Shown here: positions 58,376 through 59,638 of the stretch, piece after piece
Layout: every line of letters begins with the position of its first letter
Position numbering within the stretch: the first letter of the stretch is position 1
From: a virus
IMG/VR virus record: IMGVR_UViG_3300044645_001220
Location: 1 to 59,638 of that record
Direction: 5' to 3' (one strand)
DNA length: 59,638 bases
Translations under genes and position numbers: made by a program
The notes under the pieces: generated by a model
Told to the model about the DNA's origin: nothing
Database searches by the model: none
What the model saw: the letters and a program-made list of their open reading frames with translations, nothing else

Positions 58376-58945
58376 ATGGACCCTGTTAAAGCATACTTGA
58401 GACGACGAACCGCTATTGCGGACCACATCCACCGAAAAACCCGTATCGGCCTGAAGACAGCCTACTTCATAGCCGATGAACATCTAGCCAAGTGTGAGCG
58501 ACGACAGGAGGACCGCCTGAAAGACGCCCCCGCCCATTGGAGCGCCCCGACGAACGCGCCTGACTGGTATGCCGAGCAGTGGCATGACGTTTACGCAGGC
58601 TACCTTGCCGATGGATTCGAGCCTGAAGAGATCCGCCTTTGGATGATAGAGGATTCGATTCTCAAGCGGCGCAACACCCTACGCCATCGGCAGAAGCTAC
58701 GACTTGCCGTACTTGCCGCCCTTTGGCGATCCCGACAAAACGACGAACCGGAAGACGACCGCGCCCCTATCGTTGATCGTGTCATTCTCTACGAGGAAGC
58801 AGTATCGCAAGGCGTGAGACTGGACGAGGTGAACGAGGCACTTCGGCTAGTGGCGATCGATCGAAAGACTCGGAAAGAGCAGAACCGCTTGGCGTATATC
58901 GTTCGACGTATGCGGGGAAGGAGGAGCGCGAACGCCGGTTGCTAG
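58376..58945 (+). CDS. Hypothetical basic helical protein
   Basis: 189 residues after AAGGAGCAGAAGACG. Arg-rich, helical throughout, with a strongly basic C-terminus (YIVRRMRGRRSAN). Not recognised; a DNA-binding or replication-initiation role next to the repeats is speculative. Followed by an 11-bp tandem repeat, GTGGTTGAAGT (58945-58966). Confidence 0.65.
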   Translation: MDPVKAYLRRRTAIADHIHRKTRIGLKTAYFIADEHLAKCERRQEDRLKDAPAHWSAPTNAPDWYAEQWHDVYAGYLADGFEPEEIRLWMIEDSILKRRNTLRHRQKLRLAVLAALWRSRQNDEPEDDRAPIVDRVILYEEAVSQGVRLDEVNEALRLVAIDRKTRKEQNRLAYIVRRMRGRRSANAGC

Positions 58946-59003
58946 TGGTTGAAGTGTGGTTGAAGTGTGGTTTGATTCTCAATTTTTCAAGGAACTGAAA
59001 ACC

Positions 59004-59459
59004 ATGGCTAAGAAGAGCGAAAACGTAGCAATCGATTGGGCTTTCGGTGGCATTGTGGCTGATATGCCCACGAAGAAAGCCACGAAGGCTAACCAAAAAG
59101 TCTTCGGGGGGTGGATTGTCGAAACGTACCGATCGAAGGACGGTAAGGAGGGGGTTTCCATCTTCCCGGCCAATTTCACTGGCTTTTATGGCAAATTGAC
59201 GATCGCATCGGCAACGAAACTGGCGCAGTCATACCTATCGGCGGGCGCGGGAGGTGGAACGCGCGAGAAGTGTACGGAGAAAGCAGAAGCAGCAGCGCGA
59301 CAATTCGTCGCGAATCCGTTTAGTGATCCCAATATGCGCCAGCATGTTCAAGGATTGATTGACGATTTGCCCGGTTTTCAGCTTGCATACGCATTCGCCC
59401 AGAAAGCAGGCGCAGGTCCCGACGACCTAGCCGCAGCGCGAGCCGCATTGAAAGACTAG
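59004..59459 (+). CDS. Hypothetical protein
   Basis: 151 residues from ATG 59004 after CAAGGAACTG; in-frame upstream start 58956 lacks an SD. Alpha/beta with AFGGIVADMPTKK and a helical C-terminal half. Not recognised. Last gene before the genome-end terminator. Confidence 0.65.
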   Translation: MAKKSENVAIDWAFGGIVADMPTKKATKANQKVFGGWIVETYRSKDGKEGVSIFPANFTGFYGKLTIASATKLAQSYLSAGAGGGTREKCTEKAEAAARQFVANPFSDPNMRQHVQGLIDDLPGFQLAYAFAQKAGAGPDDLAAARAALKD

Positions 59460-59489
59460 GCGAGATTGGCGGATGATTGATTGACCGCA

Positions 59490-59519
59490 GGGGGGGACTT
59501 GTTCCCCCCCTTTTTTTTT
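59490..59519 (+). terminator. Strong rho-independent terminator
   Basis: Seven G pair with seven C around ACTTGTT, followed by nine T. It ends rightward transcription just before the tandem repeats. Confidence 0.93.
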
Positions 59520-59638
59520 GCTCCCAGGCATCGCTCCCAGGCATCGCTCCCAGGCCGGGACCGTCGGCGATGCCGGTCCTCGTGGCATCGCTCCCAGGCC
59601 GGGACCGTCGGCGATGCCGGTCCTCGTGGCATCGCTCC
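59512..59638. repeat. Terminal direct repeat, right copy
   Basis: Identical to 1-127; includes the T run of the terminator, the 13-bp subrepeats and almost two 44-bp units. Confidence 0.95.

Overview
The window reads as a complete or nearly complete genome of a tailed phage (Caudoviricetes). Positions 1-127 are repeated exactly at 59512-59638, the signature of a circular assembly path, so the unique length is about 59,511 bp. There is a terminase large subunit, portal, scaffold-like protein, major capsid protein, tail tube protein and several large virion proteins, and almost no intergenic space. The host is probably a planctomycete or relative. Evidence for that is a small wHTH protein resembling DUF1580 next to the recombinase, a poly-Ser/Pro linker protein with a Cys-rich C-terminus, and integron-like cassettes. 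This is inference; no host sequence is present. No DNA polymerase, primase or tyrosine integrase was recognised.

Layout. (1) 59490-665: terminator, 13-bp and 44-bp tandem repeats with inverted repeats, and GC-run hairpins: a possible origin or control region. (2) 0.67-9.15 kb, rightward early region: a clamp-loader-like AAA+ protein, small unknown proteins, a CsrA-like RNA-binding protein, and a three-gene module (DUF6744-like protein, RavA/MoxR-type AAA+ ATPase, ViaA-like VWA protein). Many starts here follow a shared leader with A-N-G-G-A in a small hairpin over the ribosome binding site. Two intercistronic elements match the twister self-cleaving ribozyme fold. (3) 9.2-10.5 kb, leftward: serine recombinase plus a small HTH protein from their own sigma70-like promoter. 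(4) 10.56-42.7 kb, rightward virion operon in an unusual order: scaffold, capsid, an Acb2/Tad1-like anti-defence candidate, glycosyltransferase, terminase, portal, then neck and tail genes, three more glycosyltransferases, two very large virion proteins, and a secreted protein with a papain-like peptidase. (5) 42.7-49.4 kb: promoter, RecA-like ATPase, SMC/SbcC-like ATPase, ParB-like protein, SF2 helicase, DnaB-N-like protein, RusA, an SSB-tail protein, a zinc protein and an HTH protein: replication and recombination using host polymerase. (6) 49.4-49.8 kb: strongly structured non-coding region. (7) 49.8-55 kb: MazG-like pyrophosphatase, then accessory genes separated by tRNA 3'-end fragments and attC-like sites, then HTH and thermonuclease genes. 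(8) 57.8-55.0 kb, leftward: six small genes, some with SH3-like folds. (9) 57.8-59.5 kb: repeats and two more rightward genes closing at a strong terminator.

Two regulatory layers stand out. One is RNA-based: csrA-like gene, ANGGA leaders and twister elements in the early region. The other is a 17-bp palindrome, ACTGACA-N3-TGTCAGT, present in four perfect copies and one near-perfect copy across the genome. The most unusual region is 50.5-52.9 kb, which looks like an integron-cassette or tRNA-end array carried by a phage.
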